Origin: JAUWVG01 sp964633715
GTDB taxonomy: Bacteria; Acidobacteriota; Aminicenantia; Aminicenantales; Aminicenantaceae
Direction: 5' to 3'
DNA length: 43,297 nt
NCBI GenBank assembly: GCA_964633715.1
Contig: CAZWHQ010000041.1
Coordinates: 1 to 43,297 of the forward strand
In this document: positions 17,410 to 26,167 of the stretch, piece by piece
How positions within the stretch are numbered: position 1 is the stretch's first letter
How the letters are laid out: each line of letters begins with the position of its first letter
The notes under the pieces: generated by a model
The model's input: the letters and a program-made list of their open reading frames with translations, nothing else
Told to the model about the DNA's origin: nothing
Database searches by the model: none
Made by a program: the position numbers and the translations under genes

Positions 17410-18087
17410 ATGAAGAAAAAAACGATAATTTCTATCTTATTCGTTCTGTTGATTTTTTCTCAGAATCTACTGAGCGAAACCAGAGAGGAATCAGAGACCA
17501 GGGATTTCTATTTAATGCCTTTTGTGGGATACCATTCTGGCTACGAATTTGGAAATCTTTTGCCTCTTCCCAATACGGCCGATGTTCCGGAGATTTCTGT
17601 CCGATCAGAAAATCGAGGCGTTCGGTTGGGCTTTTGTTTAGGTTTTCAATTGACAAAACATATTGAACTTCAGGGCATGTTCATCTACGGACTTTCAGAA
17701 TTTCAGAACGATGTGGGAATCGGTCTTGCCGGAGTTCCTCTTGGGATTTTTAAAATTACAGATGTAAAATCTTATTCTTACGGTGGGAATATTCTCTATT
17801 CAGCTCCCATCCATAGTCTATCCGTTTATGTCACGGGTGGAATGGGAGCCGTGACTTTGAAGCCTGACACGTTGAGGACAAAAACAAAATTATTACTGAA
17901 TTTTGGAGCAGGATTAGCGATAAATCCTGTAAAACATCTTCGTCTTTTTTTTGAAATGAAAGATTATGTGAGTTTCTTTGATTTTGCCAAAGATTTTGAC
18001 GTATTCTATGTGGCCATCTATGATCAAGCCTTTAAAACATCACAGCACCACGTGGGAATCCATTTTGGTCTCGGTTATGTGTTTTAG
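17410..18087 (+). CDS. Outer-membrane beta-barrel protein
   Basis: A 225-residue protein with a signal peptide (MKKKTIISILFVLLIFSQNLLS) and alternating amphipathic strands typical of an eight-stranded OmpA/OmpW-like barrel: FYLMPFVGYHSGYEF, VRLGFCLGFQL, SYGGNILYSA, LSVYVTGGMGAV, LLLNFGAGLAI. It ends in HHVGIHFGLGYVF, with the terminal Phe expected for BAM-dependent insertion. No enzymatic motif is seen. A TATAAT box lies about 20 nt upstream and GAGAAAG serves as a weak SD. Its TAG stop overlaps the stop of the small minus-strand gene at 18084. Confidence 0.85.
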   Translation: MKKKTIISILFVLLIFSQNLLSETREESETRDFYLMPFVGYHSGYEFGNLLPLPNTADVPEISVRSENRGVRLGFCLGFQLTKHIELQGMFIYGLSEFQNDVGIGLAGVPLGIFKITDVKSYSYGGNILYSAPIHSLSVYVTGGMGAVTLKPDTLRTKTKLLLNFGAGLAINPVKHLRLFFEMKDYVSFFDFAKDFDVFYVAIYDQAFKTSQHHVGIHFGLGYVF

Positions 18088-18263
18088 CCCATCCAGAAGC
18101 CTTTTCGGTGTGAGAGGCCCAGCACTTTTAGACATTTAGAGCAGTAGTAGATATAACGCCTTCCAAGAAAGGACCTGATTTCCTGTGTATAAAGCTTATC
18201 AATCTGCACAGAGCAGAAGGGACAAACCGGATGTTTCTCGAATTGTTCTTCAATGGCGATCAT
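18084..18263 (-). CDS. Small double-CxxC zinc-ribbon protein, 59 aa
   Basis: An ORF starting MIAIEEQFEKHPVCPFC and containing a second pair YYCSKC 30 residues later, so it forms a four-Cys zinc ribbon. The end is KVLGLSHRKGFWMG. AAGGAGA stands 6 nt before the ATG, a strong ribosome binding site that makes this a real gene despite its size. The stop codon overlaps that of the barrel gene tail to tail. It could bind nucleic acid or act as a small metal-binding adaptor. It has no helix-turn-helix, unlike YgiT-type antitoxins that begin similarly. Confidence 0.75.
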   Translation of the reverse strand: MIAIEEQFEKHPVCPFCSVQIDKLYTQEIRSFLGRRYIYYCSKCLKVLGLSHRKGFWMG

Positions 18264-18403
18264 TAGTCTCTCCTTAACATGGGTGTTTGTTCTTTCTCAA
18301 TATTTAATACAGCTTGGGATAGGAGAATATTCACATAGATTCTGACTTCGGTCAAACTCTCTCTCTCTATGTTGAATGAATCCAAATCTTTTTGGATAAT
18401 CTA

Positions 18404-18418
18404 TGTTAAAATACCCCT
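18404..18418 (+). promoter_or_regulatory. Extended -10 element placed for a leaderless lepA transcript
   Basis: TG at 18404-18405 followed by T and TAAAAT (18407-18412) forms an extended -10 (TGnTAAAAT). Its expected start, 7 nt downstream, is the A of the lepA ATG at 18419. The bases between (ACCCCT) contain no Shine-Dalgarno sequence. No good -35 is present, which is acceptable for an extended -10 promoter. Confidence 0.45.
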
Positions 18419-20215
18419 ATGATAAATATTAGAAATTTCAGCATCATTGCTCATATCGATCATGGGAAATCTACCCTGGCGGACAGACTTATCCAGGCTG
18501 CCGGTATGGTCTCGCAGAGAGATTTCCGGGACCAGATGCTCGATACAATGGATCTTGAGAGAGAAAGAGGCATCACGATCAAAAGCCAGACCATCACTCT
18601 TCCTTATAGGGATACTGGCGGCAAGGATTATCTTCTCAACCTTATCGATACACCTGGTCACGTCGATTTTTCCTATGAAGTCTCCCGTGCTCTTGCCTCT
18701 TGTGAAGGTGTTTTACTTATCGTTGATGCTTCCCAGGGAGTGGAAGCACAAACAGTGGCCAATCTTTATTTGGCTATGGAGCATGACCTGACTATCATTC
18801 CAGTGATCAACAAAATAGATCTATTGACTGCAGATATTGAAAGAACAAAGGAGCAGATTGAAAATGAACTGGGCCTCGATGCAGATAACGCTATCCTTTG
18901 TTCAGCAAAAGAAGGAACAGGAATAGATGATATTTTTGAGTCTGTTGTAAAATTTGTCCCTCCTCCAAAAGGAGATCCGGACAGACCTCTCAAATCTCTG
19001 ATTTTTGATGCACACTATGATTCTTTCCGTGGAACGATCATCCACTGCCGCTTTTTTGATGGACGTTTGTGTTCGGGGGATGTCATCCGGCTGCTGTCGA
19101 CAGGTTCGAGACATAAAGTGGAGGAAGTGGGGCTTTTTCAGATAGACAACAAACCCAAAGAGAGCCTTTCCGCTGGAGAAGTGGGTTATATCATTTCGGG
19201 AATAAAAAATCTGGGAGACACAAGGATAGGGGATACAATTACACTGGAATCCAGTGCAATAGTTGAACCTCTGCCCGGATTTAAGGTGGCCAAATCGGTC
19301 GTTTTTTCTTCCATCTATCCCATGGCTTCAGATGAATACCAATCTCTGCGGGAAACGCTGGAAAAGTATGAACTCAATGATGCCTCTTTAACCTATCAAA
19401 AGGATTCGTCTGCGGCTCTCGGGCAGGGATTCAGATGTGGATTTCTCGGACTCCTCCATCTAGAAATATTTCAGCAGCGTTTAGAGCGGGAATATGATCA
19501 ATCCATCATCATGACTGTCCCAAGTGTCGAATACAAATTTACGCTCAAAAACGAAGAAATCCTTGTCATTGATAATCCGCAGTACTATCCCGATCCCTCT
19601 CAAATCCAAAGCACAGAAGAACCCTATATAAAGGCTTCGATACTCTTTCCGGAAAAGTATATGGGAGTTGTCATGAAACTCTGTCTTTCACGCAGAGGAA
19701 GCCATCCCCGGACGAGTTATCCCACGCCAGGGCGCATCGAGCTTTTTATGGATATGCCGTTGGCGGAGGTGATCTACGACTTTTATGATACGCTCAAGAC
19801 AATCACTCAGGGATATGGCTCCTTTGACTATGAGCTGATTGACTACAGAGCCAGTGATCTTGTCCGGTTGGATATTCTAGTGAATGGCGAAAGAGTGGAT
19901 GCCCTTTCCCTCATTGTCCATCGTGACAAATCCAGAGAGTGGGGAGTCAGGATGTGCGACCGCCTAAGAGATGAGATTCCCAGACACCAGTTTAAGATTG
20001 CTATCCAGGGGGCAATCGGGGGCACAATCATCTCAAGGTCTACAGTGTCTCCTTACAGAAAAGATGTCACGGCCAAGCTTTATGGGGGAGATGTCACACG
20101 AAAACAAAAGCTTCTTAAAAAACAAAAAAAAGGCAAGAAGCGCATGAAAATGGTCGGGAATGTGATGATCCCTCAGAGTGCCTTTGTTTCCGTCCTCAAA
20201 GCCGACAAAAAATAA
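18419..20215 (+). CDS. lepA: Elongation factor 4 (LepA), ribosome back-translocating GTPase
   Basis: 598 residues, the normal length for EF4. The G domain begins at the N-terminus with G1 AHIDHGKST, switch G2 ERGITIKSQT, G3 DTPGHVDF and G4 NKID. Domains II, III and V-like follow, and the C-terminal LepA-specific domain contains ALSLIVHRDKSREWG and the basic end KQKKGKKRMKMVG. EF4 binds the ribosome, uses GTP, and affects translocation and initiation, mostly under stress. The gene lacks an SD and its ATG sits at the predicted transcription start, so it may be translated from a leaderless message. The cyclophilin gene converges on it 30 bp downstream. Confidence 0.98.
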   Translation: MINIRNFSIIAHIDHGKSTLADRLIQAAGMVSQRDFRDQMLDTMDLERERGITIKSQTITLPYRDTGGKDYLLNLIDTPGHVDFSYEVSRALASCEGVLLIVDASQGVEAQTVANLYLAMEHDLTIIPVINKIDLLTADIERTKEQIENELGLDADNAILCSAKEGTGIDDIFESVVKFVPPPKGDPDRPLKSLIFDAHYDSFRGTIIHCRFFDGRLCSGDVIRLLSTGSRHKVEEVGLFQIDNKPKESLSAGEVGYIISGIKNLGDTRIGDTITLESSAIVEPLPGFKVAKSVVFSSIYPMASDEYQSLRETLEKYELNDASLTYQKDSSAALGQGFRCGFLGLLHLEIFQQRLEREYDQSIIMTVPSVEYKFTLKNEEILVIDNPQYYPDPSQIQSTEEPYIKASILFPEKYMGVVMKLCLSRRGSHPRTSYPTPGRIELFMDMPLAEVIYDFYDTLKTITQGYGSFDYELIDYRASDLVRLDILVNGERVDALSLIVHRDKSREWGVRMCDRLRDEIPRHQFKIAIQGAIGGTIISRSTVSPYRKDVTAKLYGGDVTRKQKLLKKQKKGKKRMKMVGNVMIPQSAFVSVLKADKK

Positions 20216-20237
20216 TTAGAGGGACATCAACCCTAAT
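20215..20237. terminator. Hairpin between lepA and the cyclophilin gene
   Basis: ATTAGaGGG (20215-20223) pairs with CCCTAAT (20231-20237) with one bulged A and a 7-nt loop. It lies exactly between two convergent genes. No T-tract follows on either strand, so termination activity is uncertain. Confidence 0.35.
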
Positions 20238-20244
20238 TCAGAGT

Positions 20245-20730
20245 TTAATCCTCGCTGACCAAAATATTTACGATTTTATCCCCCTGCTGGACGGCATCCA
20301 CGACATCCTGGCCTGTGACGACCTTCCCAAAAACTGTATGATTTCCATTGAGATGAGGCTGCGGTGAATGGGTGATAAAAAACTGGCTTCCATTTGTGTT
20401 CGGTCCGGCATTTGCCATGGAGATGACACCTTGTTCGTGGGTAAGGGGATTATCTCTGACTTCATCCTCAAACCTGTAACCTGGTCCGCCCGCACCTGTT
20501 CCAGTGGGATCTCCTCCCTGAATCATGAAGTTGCTGATAACACGGTGAAACAAAACTCCATTATAAAATCCCTCTCCTGCCAGAAAGACAAAGTTGTTAA
20601 CCGTCTTAGGCGCATGCTGGGGATAGAGCTCCAGGTTAATGTCTCCTCGGGTGGTCTCGATTTTAACCTTTAAAGTCTTATCCGTTTTAATCTGCATTTC
20701 TGGCGGGGCGTCGTATTGTTTGACTGTCAT
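20245..20730 (-). CDS. Cyclophilin-type peptidyl-prolyl cis-trans isomerase
   Basis: A 161-residue cytoplasmic PPIase that speeds cis-trans isomerisation of Xaa-Pro bonds. The cyclophilin core is complete: LFHRVISNFMIQGGDPTGTG (catalytic Arg in FHR, then FMIQGGD), GVISMANAGPNTNGSQFFIT and the late HTVFGKVV. There is no signal peptide. It starts with a 25-residue extension (MTVKQYDAPPEMQIKTDKT) before the usual KIETTRGDI strand. The closest named relatives would be PpiB-type enzymes. GAGGA lies 9 nt before the ATG. Confidence 0.97.
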   Translation of the reverse strand: MTVKQYDAPPEMQIKTDKTLKVKIETTRGDINLELYPQHAPKTVNNFVFLAGEGFYNGVLFHRVISNFMIQGGDPTGTGAGGPGYRFEDEVRDNPLTHEQGVISMANAGPNTNGSQFFITHSPQPHLNGNHTVFGKVVTGQDVVDAVQQGDKIVNILVSED

Positions 20731-20865
20731 AATTTATTCCTCAAAATTTTACAACTTGATTTTAATAATGTTGTAAACGGTCTGTCTAAGATATCAAATA
20801 AACGACTGAAATAAAACCTCAAACCAAATGATCCATGTCTTCCCTTGATATCTCTGCGGGAGCGG

Positions 20866-21510
20866 CTATTCCAGCCATAAATCCTTTTCAATCTTTACAT
20901 TGAAGGAACCCTTTATAGTTGATCCGTTAGGGCTGGTGAAGTTTATGCTTCCAACCACTTTGTCAGCTGTTGAGGTGGTGAGGATGGCTGTTCCTGAGGC
21001 TCCCTGAGCGGAAATGGCCGGCCCATCGCTCTGTCCGCCGACAAAGTACACAACCTGAAAACCCTGCCCCTCTCCCATCCATGTGGGTTCGTAGGTTCCA
21101 GTCGCCACTTTTATCTTGGCGTATTCATCCATCTGTTGGTCTAGAGGGATTTCCAAATTTTCTGTTTTGAAGGATACAATTATAACGATCTGTCCGGGCT
21201 CCTCGGGCATTTCAACGGAAAAAAGTCCAATATTGGTCTCATAGTTGGAAAAGACGACGTTAAGAAGCTTTGCCGTGGAGTTGTTGTTGTAACGCATCCC
21301 TGATATGTAGGCGAGTGTCTTTTCCAGCTTAAAGGCGCCAGGATTGAACTGCTCTTCGGCGTTAAATACGACACTTATTTCATTCGTTTCCTTTTTCCCA
21401 GGCGGGCTGCTATCGGATTTTAAGGATCCCTCTTGGCTGTCCTTTTGACCGCAAGCGGCAAGAGCCAGAAAAATGAAAGCTGTGATTGTTAGAAGACGTA
21501 AGTATTTCAT
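20866..21510 (-). CDS. Predicted lipoprotein, beta-rich
   Basis: A 214-residue lipoprotein. The signal peptide MKYLRLLTITAFIFLALAAC ends with an excellent lipobox (LAAC), then a Ser/Lys-rich linker (SQEGSLKSDSSPPGKK). The mature region appears to be a beta-sandwich ending NFTSPNGSTIKGSFNVKIE. Middle segments (YAKIKVATGTY, QVVYFVGGQSDG) support an all-beta fold. The start at 21510 is decided by AGGAGGT 6 nt upstream; the longer in-frame extension would bury the signal peptide. I do not recognise a named family. Divergent from tolC. Confidence 0.8.
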   Translation of the reverse strand: MKYLRLLTITAFIFLALAACGQKDSQEGSLKSDSSPPGKKETNEISVVFNAEEQFNPGAFKLEKTLAYISGMRYNNNSTAKLLNVVFSNYETNIGLFSVEMPEEPGQIVIIVSFKTENLEIPLDQQMDEYAKIKVATGTYEPTWMGEGQGFQVVYFVGGQSDGPAISAQGASGTAILTTSTADKVVGSINFTSPNGSTIKGSFNVKIEKDLWLE

Positions 21511-21716
21511 CAAAAACCTCCTATGTAATTCAGATTTTATGAGAAATTTTTTTCCTTCTAAGAACACAGCTTTAGATATACCCGCCTCTGCACGGATTTT
21601 ACTGAACCAATACACGTTCTGCTTTTACTGTAAACGATTTGACTCCATTTATCGTATGGTTATCTAGGACTTAAAGAGAAACTATTTTGTTTAAAAAATA
21701 TTAAAATTTATTAATG

Positions 21717-21753
21717 TAATATTAACAATCACTTAATATCTATTGTTATATTA
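21717..21753. promoter_or_regulatory. AT-rich inverted repeat upstream of the TolC gene, possible operator
   Basis: TAATATTAACAAT (21717-21729) and ATTGTTATATTA (21742-21753) are inverted copies apart from one inserted T, separated by 12 bp. The repeat lies 60-100 bp upstream of the TolC-family start, next to a TTGATA that could be a -35. The geometry fits a dimeric repressor site, but in such AT-rich DNA chance similarity is easy. Confidence 0.3.
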
Positions 21754-21815
21754 TTCTTTTTTGATAACAATAAATATTCATAAAAATTAATATTCTGTCA
21801 TCAGAAGGAGGAAAG

Positions 21816-23327
21816 ATGATCAATAAGGGACTGTTTTTACCAGTTGTTTTTGTATTAATTGTGACAATTTTCTTAATCAGCGCTCCAAATCTTTCTGCTG
21901 GAGAAGAAATTGAATTTACACTTGATTCTGCTGTAGAAATAATGATGAATAACAGCTACCGGATCAAAAGTCTCGAGATGGGAATCGAACAAAGAAGGTT
22001 GTATTTAAAGGCCGAGCAGGCAGGTCTAAAATCAAAAGTGTATATGAATCTTGTGACTCCCAATCTAGATAATTCATCGGATTATAAGTGGAATTCAATT
22101 TTACAAAGGAATGAAATTTTTCGTGAAAATACGAATCGCTGGCAGATGGACCTTGCAATCAGACAACCGATAATTCTCTTTGGTTTCCCTACAAATGGAA
22201 ATATATCGTTAAATTATAAAATTTGGCGTTATAACCAAATAGATGGTGATTCCTATACAAGTTTTTACAACAGATTGTATTTTAGGCTGGAACAGCCTTT
22301 TTTTACTCCTAACGACAAAAAAAATGATTTAGAACAGGCGAAACTGGAACTGGAGGAAGAGGAGTTAGATTACATCGCAGATCAGGTCGATATTATCCAG
22401 GATGTCTCTAATGATTATTATGAATTATTTGAACTCGCATATAAAAATAAAATATTTTCTAATCATATTAATGAACTGGAAAAAATTGAAAAGGTTGTTT
22501 CTGGCATTGTTTTTCAGGATCCTTCGCGTGTATTGGAGAAAAAACAGGTTGAGCTTGAAATTTCTAATGCAAAAGAAGAACTTATGGCGAACCAAAGTGA
22601 ACTGCGTCTCGAAAAAGTGCGCATGAAGCAGCGTCTTCGTCTTAGTGAAGATGATGAACTCAATATCGAGACACCTGTAGTAATCGCTCCCTTTAAAGTA
22701 GATCAACAACAGGCGCTGGAATATGGTTTTTCGCTGCGGCCCAGCTTGAGATTGTCAAATATTGATAGGCGGAAATCAGAAATTCGATTGGATAATGTTA
22801 AAGGGCGTGATGCTTTTCGTGTCAATCTCGAAGTGACATACGGGCTGGAAAAACAGGATGAAAAATTTAAATATCTGTGGGATCAATATGACAATACAAA
22901 TTCAATAACTATCAATGCTTATGTTCCAATATGGGATTGGGGACAACGAAGAGCGCGAATAGAGGCGCAAAAAATTTCTTTAAAACGACAAGATTTGAGA
23001 ATTGAAGAACAACAAAAAGCAATTAGAATCGCTATCAATAATGCGATTATTAATTTGAATGAATATCAAGCACGCGCTTCTAATATGCAAAATACTGTGA
23101 AAATTGCAGCGGATATTTTGCAGGAATCCCTGCAACAATACAAAGATAACAAAATCTTGTTTCATAATTTGCTGCAAAATGTGCTCCGGCAGAAAGAAAC
23201 TGGTCTAAATTTTCTTGATATCTATCTTGAATATAGAAAAGCCTTTTTATCGCTTATGGTGAATACATATTTCGACTATGAGAATAATATTTCTTTAATT
23301 GACAAATTTCGTTCAAAGGTTGATTGA
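21816..23327 (+). CDS. TolC-family outer-membrane efflux protein
   Basis: A 503-residue outer-membrane factor. After a signal peptide (SAPNLSAGEE), FTLDSAVEIMMNNSYRIKS is the characteristic opening helix of TolC proteins. Long coiled-coil helices follow in two halves (QAKLELEEEELDYIADQ and RRARIEAQKISLKRQDLRIEEQQK regions), with amphipathic strands between. TolC trimers span the outer membrane and periplasm and serve type I secretion and RND or ABC efflux. No adaptor or pump gene lies beside it, so it must work with partners encoded elsewhere, possibly including the ABC system at 26-34 kb (speculative). AAGGAGGAAAG precedes the ATG. Base composition is more AT-rich than its surroundings. Confidence 0.88.
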   Translation: MINKGLFLPVVFVLIVTIFLISAPNLSAGEEIEFTLDSAVEIMMNNSYRIKSLEMGIEQRRLYLKAEQAGLKSKVYMNLVTPNLDNSSDYKWNSILQRNEIFRENTNRWQMDLAIRQPIILFGFPTNGNISLNYKIWRYNQIDGDSYTSFYNRLYFRLEQPFFTPNDKKNDLEQAKLELEEEELDYIADQVDIIQDVSNDYYELFELAYKNKIFSNHINELEKIEKVVSGIVFQDPSRVLEKKQVELEISNAKEELMANQSELRLEKVRMKQRLRLSEDDELNIETPVVIAPFKVDQQQALEYGFSLRPSLRLSNIDRRKSEIRLDNVKGRDAFRVNLEVTYGLEKQDEKFKYLWDQYDNTNSITINAYVPIWDWGQRRARIEAQKISLKRQDLRIEEQQKAIRIAINNAIINLNEYQARASNMQNTVKIAADILQESLQQYKDNKILFHNLLQNVLRQKETGLNFLDIYLEYRKAFLSLMVNTYFDYENNISLIDKFRSKVD

Positions 23328-23372
23328 GAGCCCTTTCACCAATATGGAATATTCATAGTGGATGGCTTTGGA

Positions 23373-24695
23373 TCATTTTTGGATTGTTTTTATAATTGAA
23401 GTTGGAAATAGGTCGGCTTTTTCTTTATTCTGTATAGCCCTGTAATGATTGAAAAATTGAAATCCATGGTGGCCTGCTCTCATATATTTTCCAGCTACAG
23501 GTGTATTGCTTCTTATTAATTTATTGAACTTCCATGTGACTAGGTTGAAGTAGGAAAAGCAGAGAATTTCTATAACTATAAAAAAAATGACCATTATTTT
23601 TTTAAAATCTTTTCGAAATTTTAGAATGAATAGTACAAGGTTGATGAAAGAAAAAACGAGCAGTCTTTCTGCAGGATCGGAGATGCCACTGAAAAAAGCT
23701 GGCAGTAAGAATATTAAAAGAGAAAAGGTTAAAACGGTTATTGAATGTTCATCGATATTTTTATTTTTTAAATATATTTTGAGAAATATAACATATAGAA
23801 AACCAAAGCATAAAACGATTACAACATTTAATGCGATGATGAATGTGTTTTGTTCAAAAACTTCAGCAAAGCCGGGAAATGGTTGAAACTGTTTGAAAAA
23901 AAAAGCCATTTTATCTAGTAAAAAATGAAGCAAATTACACGTGTTATGAATGACTGGGTAGTCTGTCAAGCTGCACATCGAAAATTTATTGTACTCAGCT
24001 GGTAAATTTTTATTGAATATGTAATGTAAAAAAATTATTGCTGGGGGGATGAGGGAAATGAATAATATTTTTATTTTTGCCTTGTTATATTTATATAGAA
24101 AAACCAAGATAAAGAAAGAAAGAATAAAAATTGAAAAAAAGTGAGATAGATACGCGATAATAAAAACTGAAGAATAAAATATAAAATTGTGTTTATTATT
24201 TTTTATTAGAAAATAAATACAATAAAAAGCAAATCCTAATCCAAAAATAAAATTAATATTCCCAGAAAAAAAAGAAAAATTGAAAGTACATATTAAGGAA
24301 ATGAGGGAAATTAATAAATCAGAATTCTTAAAATATAATTTCATAAATTTAAAGATGCCTGTATAAAGCAAGAGGCTGGATAGTAGTAAAAATAGCTTTC
24401 CAGCAATAATAGGACTTACTAAAAATGAAAAGAATCCAATAAAAATTGTTGAAATTGCATTGGGGGGCAAATAACCTATAAATGCAAAATTATTCTGAAA
24501 CAGAGGATTTCCTGCAATAATCTCCTTGAAAACAAAACCTTCATATACCCAAACAGGATAATCTTGTAATGGAAGATATTTAAACAATAAAACATAGCTG
24601 AGGATTAAAATAAAATTAATATAAAACGCATTTTTTTGGATAAGAAGTCCTCTTTTTATTCGAGATAAAATCCTCATTCCCATTGTAAAGTACAT
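23373..24695 (-). CDS. AT-rich multi-spanning membrane protein, GT-C glycosyltransferase-like
   Basis: About 440 residues with roughly ten hydrophobic helices (YINFILILSYVLLFKYL, AGKLFLLLSSLLLYTGIF, FSIFILSFFILVFLYKY and others). The first loop, LQDYPVWVYEGFVF, carries acidic residues after helix 1, and YLPPNA follows. This layout recalls GT-C membrane glycosyltransferases, which use polyprenyl-phosphate sugars, but no defining motif is certain. DNA here is strongly A/T-biased, with poly-K/F/I codons. The start is uncertain: a TTG at 24812 lies inside dinB, while ATG at 24695 clears dinB but has no SD. A recently acquired or relaxed gene is plausible. Confidence 0.6.
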   Translation of the reverse strand: MYFTMGMRILSRIKRGLLIQKNAFYINFILILSYVLLFKYLPLQDYPVWVYEGFVFKEIIAGNPLFQNNFAFIGYLPPNAISTIFIGFFSFLVSPIIAGKLFLLLSSLLLYTGIFKFMKLYFKNSDLLISLISLICTFNFSFFSGNINFIFGLGFAFYCIYFLIKNNKHNFIFYSSVFIIAYLSHFFSIFILSFFILVFLYKYNKAKIKILFISLIPPAIIFLHYIFNKNLPAEYNKFSMCSLTDYPVIHNTCNLLHFLLDKMAFFFKQFQPFPGFAEVFEQNTFIIALNVVIVLCFGFLYVIFLKIYLKNKNIDEHSITVLTFSLLIFLLPAFFSGISDPAERLLVFSFINLVLFILKFRKDFKKIMVIFFIVIEILCFSYFNLVTWKFNKLIRSNTPVAGKYMRAGHHGFQFFNHYRAIQNKEKADLFPTSIIKTIQK

Positions 24696-24774
24696 ACCAT
24701 TCTTTATTAAAAAAAGGAAGTGCTTTAATGTCTGATCCGCAGAAGACAACAGGCCTTGGAGGCTTCTAAACAGG

Positions 24775-25950
24775 TTATTTAATCTCTCGGTGCTTAATGG
24801 CTTTCTCTCCAAATTTATCTTTTATCTTTTCCAGGGCTTGGTGCAATTTTTCTTTTTTTTCTCTGTTAGAAGGATTGCCTTCAAAAAGACAAAGCTGGTC
24901 TGGGGAACCGGCAAGGTTTGAAACATGGACTCCTATCAACCGCACTTGTTTCTTATGCATGTCAAAGTCCCTAATCTTTTTTGCACAAGTTTGGTAAATA
25001 TCTTCAATAAAGTTAGTCGGCACGCTGAGAGTGGTCGATCTTGAAAAAGTCTGGAAGTCGGAAAGACGAATCTTTAGAGTGATCGTTCTGCCTGTAAGGC
25101 CTTCTTTTCGCAAGCGCATTGAGACTTTTTCGCTTAATTTCATCACGACATCCAAGATTTTGTCTAAATCGGCTTCATCTACCTCAAAGGTGTATTCATT
25201 ACTTATGGATTTTGCCTCTGTCGTTGTTTTTACTTCACGGGGATCTATGCCATTGGCAAGTTGCCAGACATGTTCACCAGATTTTCCGAATTTCCGGAGG
25301 ACATATAAACGATCCTGTCGGGCCAAGTCACCGATGATATTTATTCCATTCTTTTTAAACTCTTCCTTCGCTTTTTTCCCTACCCCCCACAATGTTTCTA
25401 TTGGCAAAGGATGAAGAAAGTTGAGAAGTTCCTTTTTTTTCACAATGACCAATCCGTCAGGTTTTCCAAAATTTGAGGCGATTTTTGCGGTCATTTTGTT
25501 TGGAGCAAGTCCTATGGATGCCGTAAGTCCGGTCTCTTTTTTAATGGCTTCCTTGATTTTGCGGCATGTGTTCTCGGGTGAAATAAAAAGGTGATAGCTC
25601 TCTGTTATGTCTACAAAGGCCTCGTCTATGCTGATGGGTTCTAAATCAGGAGAGAACTTCTTAATGATTTTGAAAATTTCGCGTGATACACGGACATACT
25701 TATTTTGATCTGCTGGAAGATAGATTGCATGCGGACATTTTCTATACGCTTGAGAAATGGGCATGGCAGAATGGATTCCGAATTTACGTGCTTCATAAGA
25801 ACAGGCAGAGACAACACCACGGCCTTTTCCTCCCTTTGGGTTAGCACCGACAACAACCGGCCGATCACGATAGGTAGGATGGTCCCTCTGTTCCACAGCT
25901 GCATAAAACGCATCCATGTCAACATGGACAATATACCGCTCTTTTCCCAT
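24775..25950 (-). CDS. dinB: DNA polymerase IV (Y-family translesion polymerase)
   Basis: A 391-residue Y-family polymerase. The palm starts HVDMDAFYAAVEQ, with the catalytic Asp pair. Next come GRGVVSACSYEARKFGI, the second acidic site SIDEAF (Asp-Glu), and the helix-hairpin-helix region TLWGVGKKAKEEFKKNGI. The little-finger domain ends with QLCLF, which fits the beta-clamp-binding QLxLF motif, followed by the usual helical tail ending EKFGEKAIKH-like. It performs error-prone bypass of lesions and is typically SOS- or stress-induced; no clear LexA box is visible upstream. The length is slightly above that of E. coli Pol IV. Confidence 0.97.
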   Translation of the reverse strand: MGKERYIVHVDMDAFYAAVEQRDHPTYRDRPVVVGANPKGGKGRGVVSACSYEARKFGIHSAMPISQAYRKCPHAIYLPADQNKYVRVSREIFKIIKKFSPDLEPISIDEAFVDITESYHLFISPENTCRKIKEAIKKETGLTASIGLAPNKMTAKIASNFGKPDGLVIVKKKELLNFLHPLPIETLWGVGKKAKEEFKKNGINIIGDLARQDRLYVLRKFGKSGEHVWQLANGIDPREVKTTTEAKSISNEYTFEVDEADLDKILDVVMKLSEKVSMRLRKEGLTGRTITLKIRLSDFQTFSRSTTLSVPTNFIEDIYQTCAKKIRDFDMHKKQVRLIGVHVSNLAGSPDQLCLFEGNPSNREKKEKLHQALEKIKDKFGEKAIKHREIK

Positions 25951-26167
25951 ATTTTAATTTTACTTCAAATGGAGGCCTAGGAACCAATTAAAAATACACA
26001 AATCAAAAGAGAACAATCTATTCAAAGAATTTATCCAAGATTGGAGTTTAATAAAAACAACAGCTGGACAGCAAATCATATGGCTCAACATTACGGCCTC
26101 TTCATAGTTGTTGGTCCGCCCCTTGTACTCTCTTTTCTATTATGATAAGAATCCTAAAAGAAAGAAC

